64,000 bases of DNA from Virgibacillus natechei (GTDB taxonomy: Bacteria > Bacillota > Bacilli > Bacillales > Amphibacillaceae), in the NCBI RefSeq assembly GCF_026013645.1, contig NZ_CP110224.1, positions 2,604,001 through 2,668,000 of the forward strand, written 5' to 3'. The first letter of the stretch is position 1, and each line of letters starts with the position of its first letter. The notes under the pieces are model-generated. The model did no database searches. It was not told the origin of the DNA and saw only the letters and a list, made by a program, of their open reading frames with translations. The position numbers and the translations under genes were made by a program. This document shows positions 26,674-35,018 of this stretch, in pieces.

Positions 26674-26786
26674 TCAGTACCCTCCTATTAAGAGGGCATG
26701 CTCTGTTTGATTTGTAAGATTTAATGAGGATATTTGTCACTGTATCTAATGTAGCTGTTGGTGATCCAAGTCCACTCTCGCTCCAC

Positions 26787-27749
26787 CTATTTACCCTGCT
26801 CGTGTAAAATATTCCCCGCCAATGCATATAACACAGCATAGGTTACAAAATGGGAAGAATTGTCATTTGTATCCTGTTGCGGGTACACTTCCACGTAATC
26901 CATACCGCGAATTCCAAGCTTAGCGAATTCATGTACGAGCTCTAATAGTTCAAAGGAAGTTACGCCATTTCCGTCGACTGGACCGCCTGGGTTAAAGGCA
27001 AAATCAAGCACATCACTGCAGATACTTAGATAAACAGCTTCCGTTCCTTTACTCGCAATTTCATATGCTTTTCGGGCTAACGCTGGCAAATCATTTTCAT
27101 TCCCAGACTTACGAATATCCCTTACTGAAATCGTTGTCGCGCCAACCTCTTGCGCATATTTTCCTGTTTCAGGCTTGTTACGCGGCCCGTGAATTCCCAT
27201 GTGGACAATGCTTTCATTACGGACACTTTCACTTTCATATATGCGGTGAAATGGGGTGCTGCGCGCGTATAAATCACCTTCGTAATCTGGATGATTATCA
27301 TAATGGGCATCCAAATGTATGATCCCGACCTGTCCGTCGATCTCTTCACTTAACGCCTTCACAATCGGGTATGTAATGCCGTGATCGCCACCAAAGGCTA
27401 CCGGGAATTTATCTGTTTTCCAAACATTACTTGCAAAATTTTCAATCCGGGTCATCGTTTCAATCGTATCTGCAGGAACCACATCGACATCGCCTAGATC
27501 CCCCATTGTGTATTTTTCAAATACATCCATATGATTTAATTCCGGTAAATACCCTGAATAACGTGCTGAATTCAGACGAATCACTTTCGGACCTAGTTCT
27601 GCACCCGTATAGTCCCCCCATGTTACAGCACCTTCCCAAGGAACCCCGTATATTAGAACATCTCTATCGCTTGTACTATCATCTTTCAAATTAACTTTTT
27701 TACCACCTAAAAAACAAGGTGTATTGCCATATATTCTATCTTGACTCAT
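26787..27749 (-). CDS. Agmatinase-family ureohydrolase with altered metal site
   Basis: A 320-residue arginase/agmatinase fold protein. Metal ligands H123 (FGGDHGITYP), D147, H149 and D151 (HLDAHYDNHPD) are present. In the last motif, normally S-x-D-x-D-x-x-D-P, the sequence is SICSDVLDFAFNPGG: the first bridging Asp is Cys244, while D246 and D249 remain. Family members hydrolyse guanidino compounds to urea plus an amine. The altered site suggests a different substrate or metal use, or weak activity. Ribosome binding site AGGAGTGA; single gene. Its original terminator was split by the IS3 element. Confidence 0.85.
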   Translation of the reverse strand: MSQDRIYGNTPCFLGGKKVNLKDDSTSDRDVLIYGVPWEGAVTWGDYTGAELGPKVIRLNSARYSGYLPELNHMDVFEKYTMGDLGDVDVVPADTIETMTRIENFASNVWKTDKFPVAFGGDHGITYPIVKALSEEIDGQVGIIHLDAHYDNHPDYEGDLYARSTPFHRIYESESVRNESIVHMGIHGPRNKPETGKYAQEVGATTISVRDIRKSGNENDLPALARKAYEIASKGTEAVYLSICSDVLDFAFNPGGPVDGNGVTSFELLELVHEFAKLGIRGMDYVEVYPQQDTNDNSSHFVTYAVLYALAGNILHEQGK

Positions 27750-28031
27750 GTTGTATCACTCCTAAGATTAGTTTACATCAGTTACTTTATCGTATTCTTC
27801 TTTAATTTCGTCTGAGACTCCTGCTCCAATAAGGTTAACACGGGTGAGGGAAAATTTCATTAAATAGAAAATGCTAATGTTTCTTGGCATTATGAGAGGT
27901 GGTTTAATTTTACAATGCTCTCATTTCCTCAATTTATAATTCTATAATATAAAACTCTAAAAATTGGACTTTCCATACTTATTGAGTATAGGTAGAAAAA
28001 GATTTATGATAGATTCAGGAGGTTTTTTTTA

Positions 28032-28403
28032 ATGGGAAAGCGTAAGAAGAGGAAAAATAATTCGAGTACACCCAGACATAAACGACTCAAACGGTCTTCG
28101 CGACTTCAGGCTGCCAGGCATTGGATTCCGAAATACGAGGGGAAAGATCTTGTAAAAGGATATAGCAAACATTTCGCAGTGAATAAATTTTGTGCTGTGA
28201 AGGAATTAGAAATGCTCGGCCATACATTTAAGGGTACATATAAGCAAAAATTGAAGGACGCTGAGATTCAAAAGCAGCGAGAAGCTGAAAAACGTAATGC
28301 TGCTAAAAAGCAAAAACGACACCCTAATGGATATCGCTTTATCTATCCCTTAATAGCCCCTTCTGTCATTCCCTTCGAAATCCGTCTTTGGAAAATCGCG
28401 TAA
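28032..28403 (+). CDS. Small basic protein, probably C-terminally truncated
   Basis: A 123-residue, strongly basic product (GKRKKRKNNSSTPRHKRLKR; SRLQAARHWIPKYEGKDLVK; FAVNKFCAVKELEMLGHTFK). It resembles a Bacillaceae family of uncharacterised proteins that share the SRLQ-A-HWIP-YEGK start; in those I recall, a longer acidic tail follows. Here the frame runs 61 bases into the 3' end of the convergent permease gene, so its last 20 residues are antisense to a real gene and are unlikely to be original. Good AGGAGG site. Function unknown. Confidence 0.6.
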   Translation: MGKRKKRKNNSSTPRHKRLKRSSRLQAARHWIPKYEGKDLVKGYSKHFAVNKFCAVKELEMLGHTFKGTYKQKLKDAEIQKQREAEKRNAAKKQKRHPNGYRFIYPLIAPSVIPFEIRLWKIA

Positions 28404-29185
28404 AGAACGATAACCGGAACAATGGCTATTACGAGACTAGCAAACAATGTACCCCAGGCATTCGTATATTGGGCTTCACTGCTGATAAAATCAATCGCTA
28501 ATGCCAATGTGTAATTCTCACTACTTTGCAGAAAAATCAAGGCCATGAAATATTCATTCCAGAATTGAATACTATTCATAATCGTAACCGTAATAATTCC
28601 TGACATACTGAGTGGCATGATTATTTTTAGCAGTATCCCATATGGAGACATTCCATCGATTGCTGCAGCTTCTTCCAATGATTTAGGTATGGTACTCAAA
28701 AAACTCGTAAGGACAAAAATAGTGAATGGAAGCTGACTTACCGCGTAAACGATTGCCAATCCAACTATATTATCAAGCAAGTTGAATTCCATCAACAGAA
28801 AGAACAACGGAATCCACCCAAGTACCATCGGAATCATCATCGCCGAAACATACAATATGAATAAAAAGTTACTACCACGAAACTTCATGCGCTCAATTGC
28901 ATACGCCGTCGGAATAGCAAGCACCAACGTTAATAGCGCACCTACAAAAGTCACAATCAAACTATTAAATACACTTGTATCAATATTATAATTGGTCCAT
29001 GCATCGGCAAAATTTTGAAAGCTAAAGGATTCAGGAAAACCCCACGGATTTCTATAGATCTCCGCATTCGATTTGAAAGAACCTAGAAACATCCAGAAAA
29101 TGGGATATAATACTGCTATGGTCCAGAGAATAAGCGGAATACGTATTCCTGCTTTTCCTAGAATTTCACCTATACTACGCTTCAC
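28343..29185 (-). CDS. Sugar ABC transporter permease (MalG/GanQ type), system 2
   Basis: About 280 residues, six membrane helices, with the binding-protein-dependent transport motif EEAAAIDGMSPYGILLKIIM in the loop that contacts the ATPase. The GTG at 29185 follows GGAAGGAGGG; the longer frame to 29251 is not needed. Last of three genes (binding protein, two permeases). No ATPase gene is nearby, so a shared MsmX-type ATPase probably powers it, as in B. subtilis. Confidence 0.93.
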   Translation of the reverse strand: MKRSIGEILGKAGIRIPLILWTIAVLYPIFWMFLGSFKSNAEIYRNPWGFPESFSFQNFADAWTNYNIDTSVFNSLIVTFVGALLTLVLAIPTAYAIERMKFRGSNFLFILYVSAMMIPMVLGWIPLFFLLMEFNLLDNIVGLAIVYAVSQLPFTIFVLTSFLSTIPKSLEEAAAIDGMSPYGILLKIIMPLSMSGIITVTIMNSIQFWNEYFMALIFLQSSENYTLALAIDFISSEAQYTNAWGTLFASLVIAIVPVIVLYAIFQRRISKGMTEGAIKG

Positions 29186-29269
29186 GATTTTTCCCTCCTT
29201 CCCTTTTATTTTTTTAATGTGCGTGTTCAAAAAGAAGGATAAAAAGGTCATCCTCTTTATGTTCGAATT

Positions 29270-30163
29270 CTAGTATTCTACTTTGTCTCTTCGCATGAGC
29301 AATTGTAAAATGAACACCGTAATTAAGGAGAGGATTAAAATCATTACTCCAATTGCGGTTCCATAACCAAAGTTATATTGCACAAATGCTTGTTGGTAAA
29401 GGTAAGAACCCATTACGTGTGTAGAATTATTAGGCCCGCCACCAGTCATTACCTGCACAATAATAAAGGAACCATTTAACGTGGTGATGACGATGTAAAG
29501 AACAGAAATTTTAACCTGCGGCCATACAAGTGGCAACGTCACTTTCCAAAATTGCTTCCAGCCATTTGCCCCATCAATCTCAGCCGCTTCATAATAACTT
29601 TTCGATATATTCGCAATACCACCCATAAGCATTAACATAAACAAACCAATACCAGCCCATATCGACGGTAAAACCAGACTTGGCAGTGCCCATGTTTCAC
29701 TACCTAACCAAGGCCGCGTCCAACTTTCTAATCCAAGAAACTCTAGACCCGAATTAACTAAACCTAAGTTTGGATTATAAATGAATGTCCAAAGTATACC
29801 AATTACGACGACCGACATAATGTTCGGAAAGAAAAAGACGATGCGATAAAAAGGCGCCTCCTTTATTTTCATTTGCGTTAAAGCAACGGCAAAGAACATG
29901 GCGAGTATCATAATACCAATAATCTTCGTTACCACTAGAAAATAATCATGAATTATTGTATTTGGTATAATTGCATCATTTATTAACCGTATGTAATTCT
30001 CTATTCCAATGTATTCCATATTTGCTGATGAACCTGAAAAATCAAAGAAGGAATAGTACAACCCGCTAAACAAAGGATAGAGTGTAAAGATAGAAAACAT
30101 AATAAAAGTCGGAACTAAACAAAAGGCCAGAAACATATATTTTTGTTTTTTAGACTGTACCAT
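29270..30163 (-). CDS. Sugar ABC transporter permease (MalF type), system 2
   Basis: 297 residues, six membrane helices, N-terminus FLAFCLVPTFIMFSIFTLYP and the EAA loop YYEAAEIDGANGWKQFWKVT. It pairs with the permease 84 bases downstream to form the channel of a carbohydrate importer. Placed at the edge of the amino-sugar cluster, so an amino-sugar oligosaccharide is a possible substrate; nothing in the sequence proves it. Confidence 0.93.
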   Translation of the reverse strand: MVQSKKQKYMFLAFCLVPTFIMFSIFTLYPLFSGLYYSFFDFSGSSANMEYIGIENYIRLINDAIIPNTIIHDYFLVVTKIIGIMILAMFFAVALTQMKIKEAPFYRIVFFFPNIMSVVVIGILWTFIYNPNLGLVNSGLEFLGLESWTRPWLGSETWALPSLVLPSIWAGIGLFMLMLMGGIANISKSYYEAAEIDGANGWKQFWKVTLPLVWPQVKISVLYIVITTLNGSFIIVQVMTGGGPNNSTHVMGSYLYQQAFVQYNFGYGTAIGVMILILSLITVFILQLLMRRDKVEY

Positions 30164-30299
30164 TCAATCACCCTTTTCTATAAAGTAAACCTTCATTCAG
30201 TGGGGATACTCCCATGAAAATAAATCACTTTCATCATTATGGTAAAGTTTCCACTCTTGATTGGCTGTCCGTTAAACCTGCAAATGTAAAACGAATGAA

Positions 30300-30350
30300 A
30301 CGGTATGGAATATAAGGCGGTGGACAAAACGACCTTCACATTCCATATCC
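30300..30350 (-). terminator. Hairpin between binding protein and permeases, system 2
   Basis: TATGGAAT at 30304-30311 pairs with ATTCCATA at 30340-30347, with further complementarity (AAGG / CCTT) inside. Likely a processing or attenuating structure that favours binding-protein mRNA. Confidence 0.45.
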
Positions 30351-30363
30351 CCTCTTCATTTAC

Positions 30364-31728
30364 TTAATCTCGATATTCTGCAGCTGCTGCTTCCGCTGCT
30401 TCTGTAAATTCTTCTGCACTCATATTACCGAGCATCAGAGACATTAAGGCATCTCCAATTGGTGTTTCCAAATCCGAACTCATCGGATGTGGCATCTCAT
30501 AAATTTGTACTTGTTCTGGATCATTAATCATCTCATTCGCTTCGATCAAATAAGAAGGAACATTTTCATTTTCCGTTAAATCAACATCAGAAATATTCAT
30601 AATTGCTCCCGTGTGTTCCGAGAATGACATAGCGTATTCTCTTGAAAATGCAAATTCTACAAAGGCCTTTGCAGCTTCAGGATTCTCCGCTTCTTCTGCA
30701 ATTGCTAATGGACGTAAATCGGGAACAATTCCATACGGCTCACCCGCATCCTGCATTGGTGATGGAATAAATCCATATTCAAATCCTTCAGGTACATCAT
30801 CTTCCATTTCATTTGGAAGCCAGAACCCTACTGGAACAAAGGCATTTTCTTGAAGCAAGAAGTTCATTTGGGATTGTGTATGGTTTAATGCTCCTAATCC
30901 TGAATCAAACATACCTTCCTGTTGCATTTGTTCAACTTTTTCCATGGTTTCTAGTACTGCATCACTCGTCCATGCCCCTTCTGCACCCGTAATTAGATCG
31001 TGTAGCAACTCATCGCCTCCAGCTGCACCAAATGCTGGTTGAAGCATGCCACGTAGGAAGTAATACGGATGTTCACCACTCGTGACAAAAGGTTCAATTT
31101 CTTCCCCTGTTTTGATTTCCTCCATGGAATTCATGAAGCTGTCAAAATCAGTTGGAACTTCATAGCCCTCTTCTTCAAATAATGCTTTGTCATACCAAGT
31201 ACCCCAAGCATCAAACACCAAAGGTAATGTATACATTTCACCGTCAAATTTTCCTGGCTCAACAATAAAACTATCTAATAATGCGCTACCATCTTCCAAC
31301 TCAATTTCTTCTGCCCACTCCGTTAAATTCATCAATTGCCCATCTTCTACCATTTGTGTTTCACTTGAACCGGCACCGTCAATATAAACGACATCAGGTG
31401 GATCTTCAGAAATCCAACGTGTACGCATCTCATCGTTAATATTTGGACCTGCATGTTCTGTAATGGTTACATCTGGATATTCCGCCTCAAAATCAGCAAT
31501 AACTTCCTTCCACCATGAATCTCCATACCCACCAACAAAGTATTGAATCTCTAATTCCCCAGCTATTTCTCCATCTCCGCCTTCGTCACTATTCGATGTT
31601 TCCTCTGATCCACCATTTTCTTCTGTTCCTGATGCTTCTTCATCATCTGATGAACATGCCGCTATTAATGCCAACAATAGAACTGCAATTAATAGAAACA
31701 ATGAACGCCCTTTGAATAATTTCTTCAC
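30364..31728 (-). CDS. Extracellular sugar-binding lipoprotein, ABC system 2
   Basis: 454 residues: signal peptide with lipobox IAAC, a Glu/Ser/Gly-rich spacer, then a family 1 solute-binding domain (YFVGGYGDSWWKEVIADFEA; YDKALFEEEGYEVPTDFDSF). It delivers a sugar to the two permeases downstream. GTG start with AAAGGGGGCG upstream. The mature protein is very acidic, in line with a salt-tolerant host. Its own transcription start is likely, since a strong terminator lies between it and the deacetylase gene upstream. Confidence 0.92.
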   Translation of the reverse strand: MKKLFKGRSLFLLIAVLLLALIAACSSDDEEASGTEENGGSEETSNSDEGGDGEIAGELEIQYFVGGYGDSWWKEVIADFEAEYPDVTITEHAGPNINDEMRTRWISEDPPDVVYIDGAGSSETQMVEDGQLMNLTEWAEEIELEDGSALLDSFIVEPGKFDGEMYTLPLVFDAWGTWYDKALFEEEGYEVPTDFDSFMNSMEEIKTGEEIEPFVTSGEHPYYFLRGMLQPAFGAAGGDELLHDLITGAEGAWTSDAVLETMEKVEQMQQEGMFDSGLGALNHTQSQMNFLLQENAFVPVGFWLPNEMEDDVPEGFEYGFIPSPMQDAGEPYGIVPDLRPLAIAEEAENPEAAKAFVEFAFSREYAMSFSEHTGAIMNISDVDLTENENVPSYLIEANEMINDPEQVQIYEMPHPMSSDLETPIGDALMSLMLGNMSAEEFTEAAEAAAAEYRD

Positions 31729-31750
31729 TTTATTCGCCCCCTTTTCATTA

Positions 31751-31784
31751 GACTCTTGTCATATTAAAATATATGACTAAAGTC
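31751..31784. promoter_or_regulatory. Inverted repeat upstream of ABC system 2
   Basis: GTCATATTAAAATATATGAC at 31758-31777 is nearly palindromic, with outer GACT/AGTC arms. It lies 30-55 bases before the binding-protein start, so it may be an operator or a leader hairpin. Confidence 0.4.
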
Positions 31785-31868
31785 TGGGGAGCATGCCTTT
31801 AATTTGGAATTAACTTTTAATAGGAATATTGTTATAGAAAATCTGATATGTAAAGGAAGAGGAAATAT

Positions 31869-31912
31869 AAATAAAGTGCTGACACCTTTTCCAGTCAGCA
31901 CTTTATTTAGTC
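31869..31912 (-). terminator. Strong terminator after the chbG-like gene
   Basis: A perfect 15-bp stem, AAATAAAGTGCTGAC (31869-31883) with GTCAGCACTTTATTT (31894-31908). It separates the amino-sugar operon from ABC system 2. Confidence 0.75.
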
Positions 31913-31919
31913 AATGATT

Positions 31920-32672
31920 CTATTCCAAATCTCCATAATGGATCATTTCAATAGAATTATTCTTAAACCAATTTATTATTCTTTTATTTACTAGAACTTC
32001 TAACTCATTCATTCTGTCATCTGTATAACTACTTCTCCTATATAACCATGCATCTAAAAACCCAGGATGACACATCACTTCCGTAACCCCTGGCTTTACG
32101 TCGGAAAACGTCTTTATTAAATGATCATTTACTATCGTTTCGGATCCATAGAAATCATAGTTAAAATAATCGGTAGTCAACACATTATCTATTGTTTGTT
32201 CAGAGAATGAGCGTATAGGAAGCTTGTATTCTTCAGCTACTTCCCCAACGGCCTCTAATGCACACGGTATATGGAGATGCATGTGATGGTGACTGTCGAT
32301 ATGGGTAACATTAATACCCCATTTATATAATAAATCTAGTTGTGCCTCAAGTTCTATTTTCACATCACGTTTAGTAGCAGATTGCACAAGTTCTTCTCCC
32401 TTTAAAAAGAAGCCTCTATGGTCTGTCAAACTATTAACCGAAGAAGAAACAGACTGACCCATATCCAAAACCAGATGCAAACCTATCCCTAGATTTCCAT
32501 ATTCTTCTGTCATTGCATCCTCCACACTCTGTTTTGCAAATTCTGTATTAACCATTGCAGTTGTACTCGTTATGATACCTTTCTGATGTCCATAAAGAAT
32601 TCCGGATGATACGCCAGGTGTCAAACCGTAATCATCTGCATTTATTATTACCTTTGTTGTAGATTTATTCAA
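31920..32672 (-). CDS. chbG: ChbG/YdjC-family carbohydrate deacetylase
   Basis: A 250-residue protein with the family's metal motifs: IINADDYGLTPGVSSGI near the N-terminus and HIDSHHHMHLHIPCALEAVG in the middle. In E. coli ChbG removes an acetyl group from chitobiose phosphate so that the GH4 enzyme ChbF can act. A GH4 gene lies three genes upstream here, so a similar deacetylation of an imported N-acetylated disaccharide is likely. The start is a TTG with AGGTG eight bases upstream. No signal peptide, so it acts in the cytoplasm. Confidence 0.88.
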   Translation of the reverse strand: MNKSTTKVIINADDYGLTPGVSSGILYGHQKGIITSTTAMVNTEFAKQSVEDAMTEEYGNLGIGLHLVLDMGQSVSSSVNSLTDHRGFFLKGEELVQSATKRDVKIELEAQLDLLYKWGINVTHIDSHHHMHLHIPCALEAVGEVAEEYKLPIRSFSEQTIDNVLTTDYFNYDFYGSETIVNDHLIKTFSDVKPGVTEVMCHPGFLDAWLYRRSSYTDDRMNELEVLVNKRIINWFKNNSIEMIHYGDLE

Positions 32673-32712
32673 ATTCTTTTCACCTCATTCTTTCTTTTAT
32701 ATATAAACGAAA

Positions 32713-32735
32713 GTGCTAACCCAAATGGTCAGCAC
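32713..32735 (-). terminator. Hairpin between murQ and chbG
   Basis: GTGCTAACC and GGTCAGCAC form a 9-bp stem with one mismatch. In the direction of transcription it is followed by TTTCGTTTATAT, so partial termination is possible. Confidence 0.45.
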
Positions 32736-32769
32736 AATTAGCTTTATTCTATATAAACCTGAACACTTA

Positions 32770-33675
32770 TTATAAAAAATGATCAATCGCTTGTCGCACA
32801 TAACCGTTATTATATGTGATCGCCTCTTTCGCTTTTGAATAAGTAACATCAGCTTCGATCATAACGATTGCAGGTTTTACTTCACAGTTTGTCTGTTTAA
32901 GAACCTTTTCTGCTTCTTCATATGAAATATTTGTTGCTTCCATTGTCGTTCGTTTTGCACGCTCGATTAATTTATAATTACTTGCATGTACATCAACCAT
33001 CAAATTCTCATGAACTTTGCCCAATTTAACCATAGTAGTTGTACTAATCATATTTAGAACCATTTTATGAGCTGTAGCTGCTTTCATACGAGTAGAACCA
33101 GTCAATACTTCTGGCCCAACAACTACCTCAATTTCGCAATCGGCAAACTCGCTAATCAATGAATCCTTATTACAAGATAATGATATTGTATAAGCTCCCA
33201 GACTCCTGGCATATTTTAATGCACCAATTGGATAGGGGGTTCTGCCACTGGCTGTTATACCAAGAACAATATCCTTATTTGTAATATCTTTTGCTTTAAG
33301 ATCCTTTTCCCCCTGTACTTCTAAATCTTCAGTACCTTCGACTGAATTGAAGAAAGCATCATTCCCACCAGCCATAATCGTCTGTACCATATCTGAAGGT
33401 GTCATAAATGTAGGGGGGCATTCGGATGCATCAATTACCCCTAATCTCCCACTTGTTCCTGCGCCAATATAGAATAACCGCCCACCATTGTTCAGAGCCT
33501 TACAGACCTGCTCAACAGCAATTTCTATCTGGGGTAATACACCTTCTACAGCTAGCGCTACTTTTTTATCTTCATTGTTAATTGTTTGTAAAACTTCCAT
33601 TGTGTTCATCTGATCCAAATTCATACTATTTGGATTTCGTTGTTCAGTTGTCAGTTGGGATAATTCTATTTTCAT
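32770..33675 (-). CDS. murQ: N-acetylmuramic acid 6-phosphate etherase MurQ
   Basis: About 301 residues, a SIS-domain protein with the MurQ signature GRLFYIGAGTSGRLGVIDAS-ECPPTF and the N-terminal TEQRNPNSMNLDQMNT motif. It removes D-lactate from MurNAc-6-phosphate to give GlcNAc-6-phosphate in the cytoplasm, the key step of muramic acid use. The ATG at 33675 has GAGGAGAT upstream; the longer frame reaches into the namZ stop and is not needed. It lies 36 bases after the namZ-like gene. Confidence 0.95.
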   Translation of the reverse strand: MKIELSQLTTEQRNPNSMNLDQMNTMEVLQTINNEDKKVALAVEGVLPQIEIAVEQVCKALNNGGRLFYIGAGTSGRLGVIDASECPPTFMTPSDMVQTIMAGGNDAFFNSVEGTEDLEVQGEKDLKAKDITNKDIVLGITASGRTPYPIGALKYARSLGAYTISLSCNKDSLISEFADCEIEVVVGPEVLTGSTRMKAATAHKMVLNMISTTTMVKLGKVHENLMVDVHASNYKLIERAKRTTMEATNISYEEAEKVLKQTNCEVKPAIVMIEADVTYSKAKEAITYNNGYVRQAIDHFL

Positions 33676-33710
33676 GTTGATCTCCTCGTCTATCAGTATA
33701 TTATTAGGCA

Positions 33711-34916
33711 TTACGTCGATTCATATAGTAAATACTGATTACGCACTTGCGTAATCCATGTATTCAATTCGTCGATCCAGGAATCAATAATTTCATCAAC
33801 AGGCTTATGCTCCAGAATCAGTTTTGGTACTTCTGTGTTACCAATAATATAGGAGTAATTGGCATGCATTTCAAACTTATCTGGATTCTGATTTCTTATA
33901 GCATCAACTAAATGGAGACCTAGTGATACTAAATCAATCTGTGAGGGATCCTCAATATGCACTTGAACTCCTCCAACTAATCTACCTTCATAGTCGCCGT
34001 GCATCGGCGTATAATATATTGATCTGAAAGTGACCCCAGCAATATTACGACTATTCATTTCTTTCTGCAGTTTTTCACCATTAACCCAAGGAGCACCTAC
34101 GAACTCAAATGGTTTTGTAGTACCTATACCTGTAGAAAGTGTTGTGTTGCCTAGTAATTCAGTCCCTGTATATAAGTATGCACTTTCCTGTGTCGGTATG
34201 TTAGGGGACGTCATTACCCAAGGAAGACTTGTATCTCTGAAAAACATGGTACGCTTCCAACCCTTCATTTTGGAAACCTTTAAATCCACACCCATGCTAT
34301 ACTCTTGATTCCACATGGTGGCAAGTTCACCTATTGTTAAACCATGACGAACTGGTAATAGAAATCTCCCCATAAAACTAACTGTATCTTCAGACCGAAG
34401 TGGTCCTTCTACCCTTATACCACCAATTGGATTTGGCCGGTCTAATACAATGATTTCTTTATCAAATTCAGCTGCTGCTTCCATAGCGAAACCAAGGGTA
34501 TAAATGTAGGTATAAACATTTGAGCCGATATCCTGAATATCAAATAATAATACATCTACATCGTTCAACATTTCCTTACTTGGTACCCATGTAGATCCAT
34601 ATAAACTGTATACAGGTAAGCCTGTTGCTTCATCCATGTATGATTCTACATGTTCTCCACCTTCTTGATTACCCCTGATACCGTGCTCAGGTCCATATAA
34701 GGTAGTTAAATTAACAGCTTTATGTTCATGCAATAAATCAATATCACTTGTTAAATGACGATCCACTCCAGTCGGATTTGTTATTAGTCCAACTTTTTTA
34801 TCTTTCACCCAATCTAAATGTTCCTTTAAAAAGACATCAATACCAGGAATTACGCTGTTTTTAGTATCATTATGCCCTTCTAATTTTGAAGCAGATAATG
34901 ATATTTCTTCTACCAC
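33711..34916 (-). CDS. namZ: NamZ-type exo-beta-N-acetylmuramidase (DUF1343), copy 1
   Basis: About 401 residues, DUF1343 throughout: KVGLITNPTGVD, LYGPEHGIRG, LLFDIQDIGSNVYTYIYTLG, VLDRPNPIGG and PVRHGLTIGELA. B. subtilis NamZ (YbbC) releases MurNAc from the non-reducing end of wall glycans. The GTG at 34916 is chosen because AGGAG lies seven bases upstream; an ATG five codons earlier contains that site. Neither start gives a signal peptide, so this copy should be cytoplasmic, unlike the secreted B. subtilis protein. Directly upstream of murQ. Confidence 0.9.
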   Translation of the reverse strand: MVEEISLSASKLEGHNDTKNSVIPGIDVFLKEHLDWVKDKKVGLITNPTGVDRHLTSDIDLLHEHKAVNLTTLYGPEHGIRGNQEGGEHVESYMDEATGLPVYSLYGSTWVPSKEMLNDVDVLLFDIQDIGSNVYTYIYTLGFAMEAAAEFDKEIIVLDRPNPIGGIRVEGPLRSEDTVSFMGRFLLPVRHGLTIGELATMWNQEYSMGVDLKVSKMKGWKRTMFFRDTSLPWVMTSPNIPTQESAYLYTGTELLGNTTLSTGIGTTKPFEFVGAPWVNGEKLQKEMNSRNIAGVTFRSIYYTPMHGDYEGRLVGGVQVHIEDPSQIDLVSLGLHLVDAIRNQNPDKFEMHANYSYIIGNTEVPKLILEHKPVDEIIDSWIDELNTWITQVRNQYLLYEST

Positions 34917-35018
34917 AAAAACACTCCTCATTTAGTATAGTTAAACGCTTCGGTTACAATCTTTTTCTTCTATATTTTTGTGCAGGTTGACACGAATTAG
35001 GAATCTCCATCTATACGT

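Larger units (their letters stand above)
25205..26681 (-). mobile_element. IS3-family (IS150 group) insertion sequence
   Basis: About 1477 bases with imperfect terminal inverted repeats: GGTGGTTACCCCCAAAAGTT at the left end and, on the other strand, GGTACTGACCCCCGAAAGTT at the right end, both continuing AGAG. A 3-bp direct repeat CTC flanks it (25202-25204 and 26682-26684), the duplication size of many IS3 members. It carries orfA and orfB in overlapping frames. It looks complete and recent. Confidence 0.9.

Noticed and set aside
34930..34965. Catabolite-responsive (cre) site upstream of namZ copy 1
   Set aside because: TGTAACCGAAGCG matches only the left half of the consensus.
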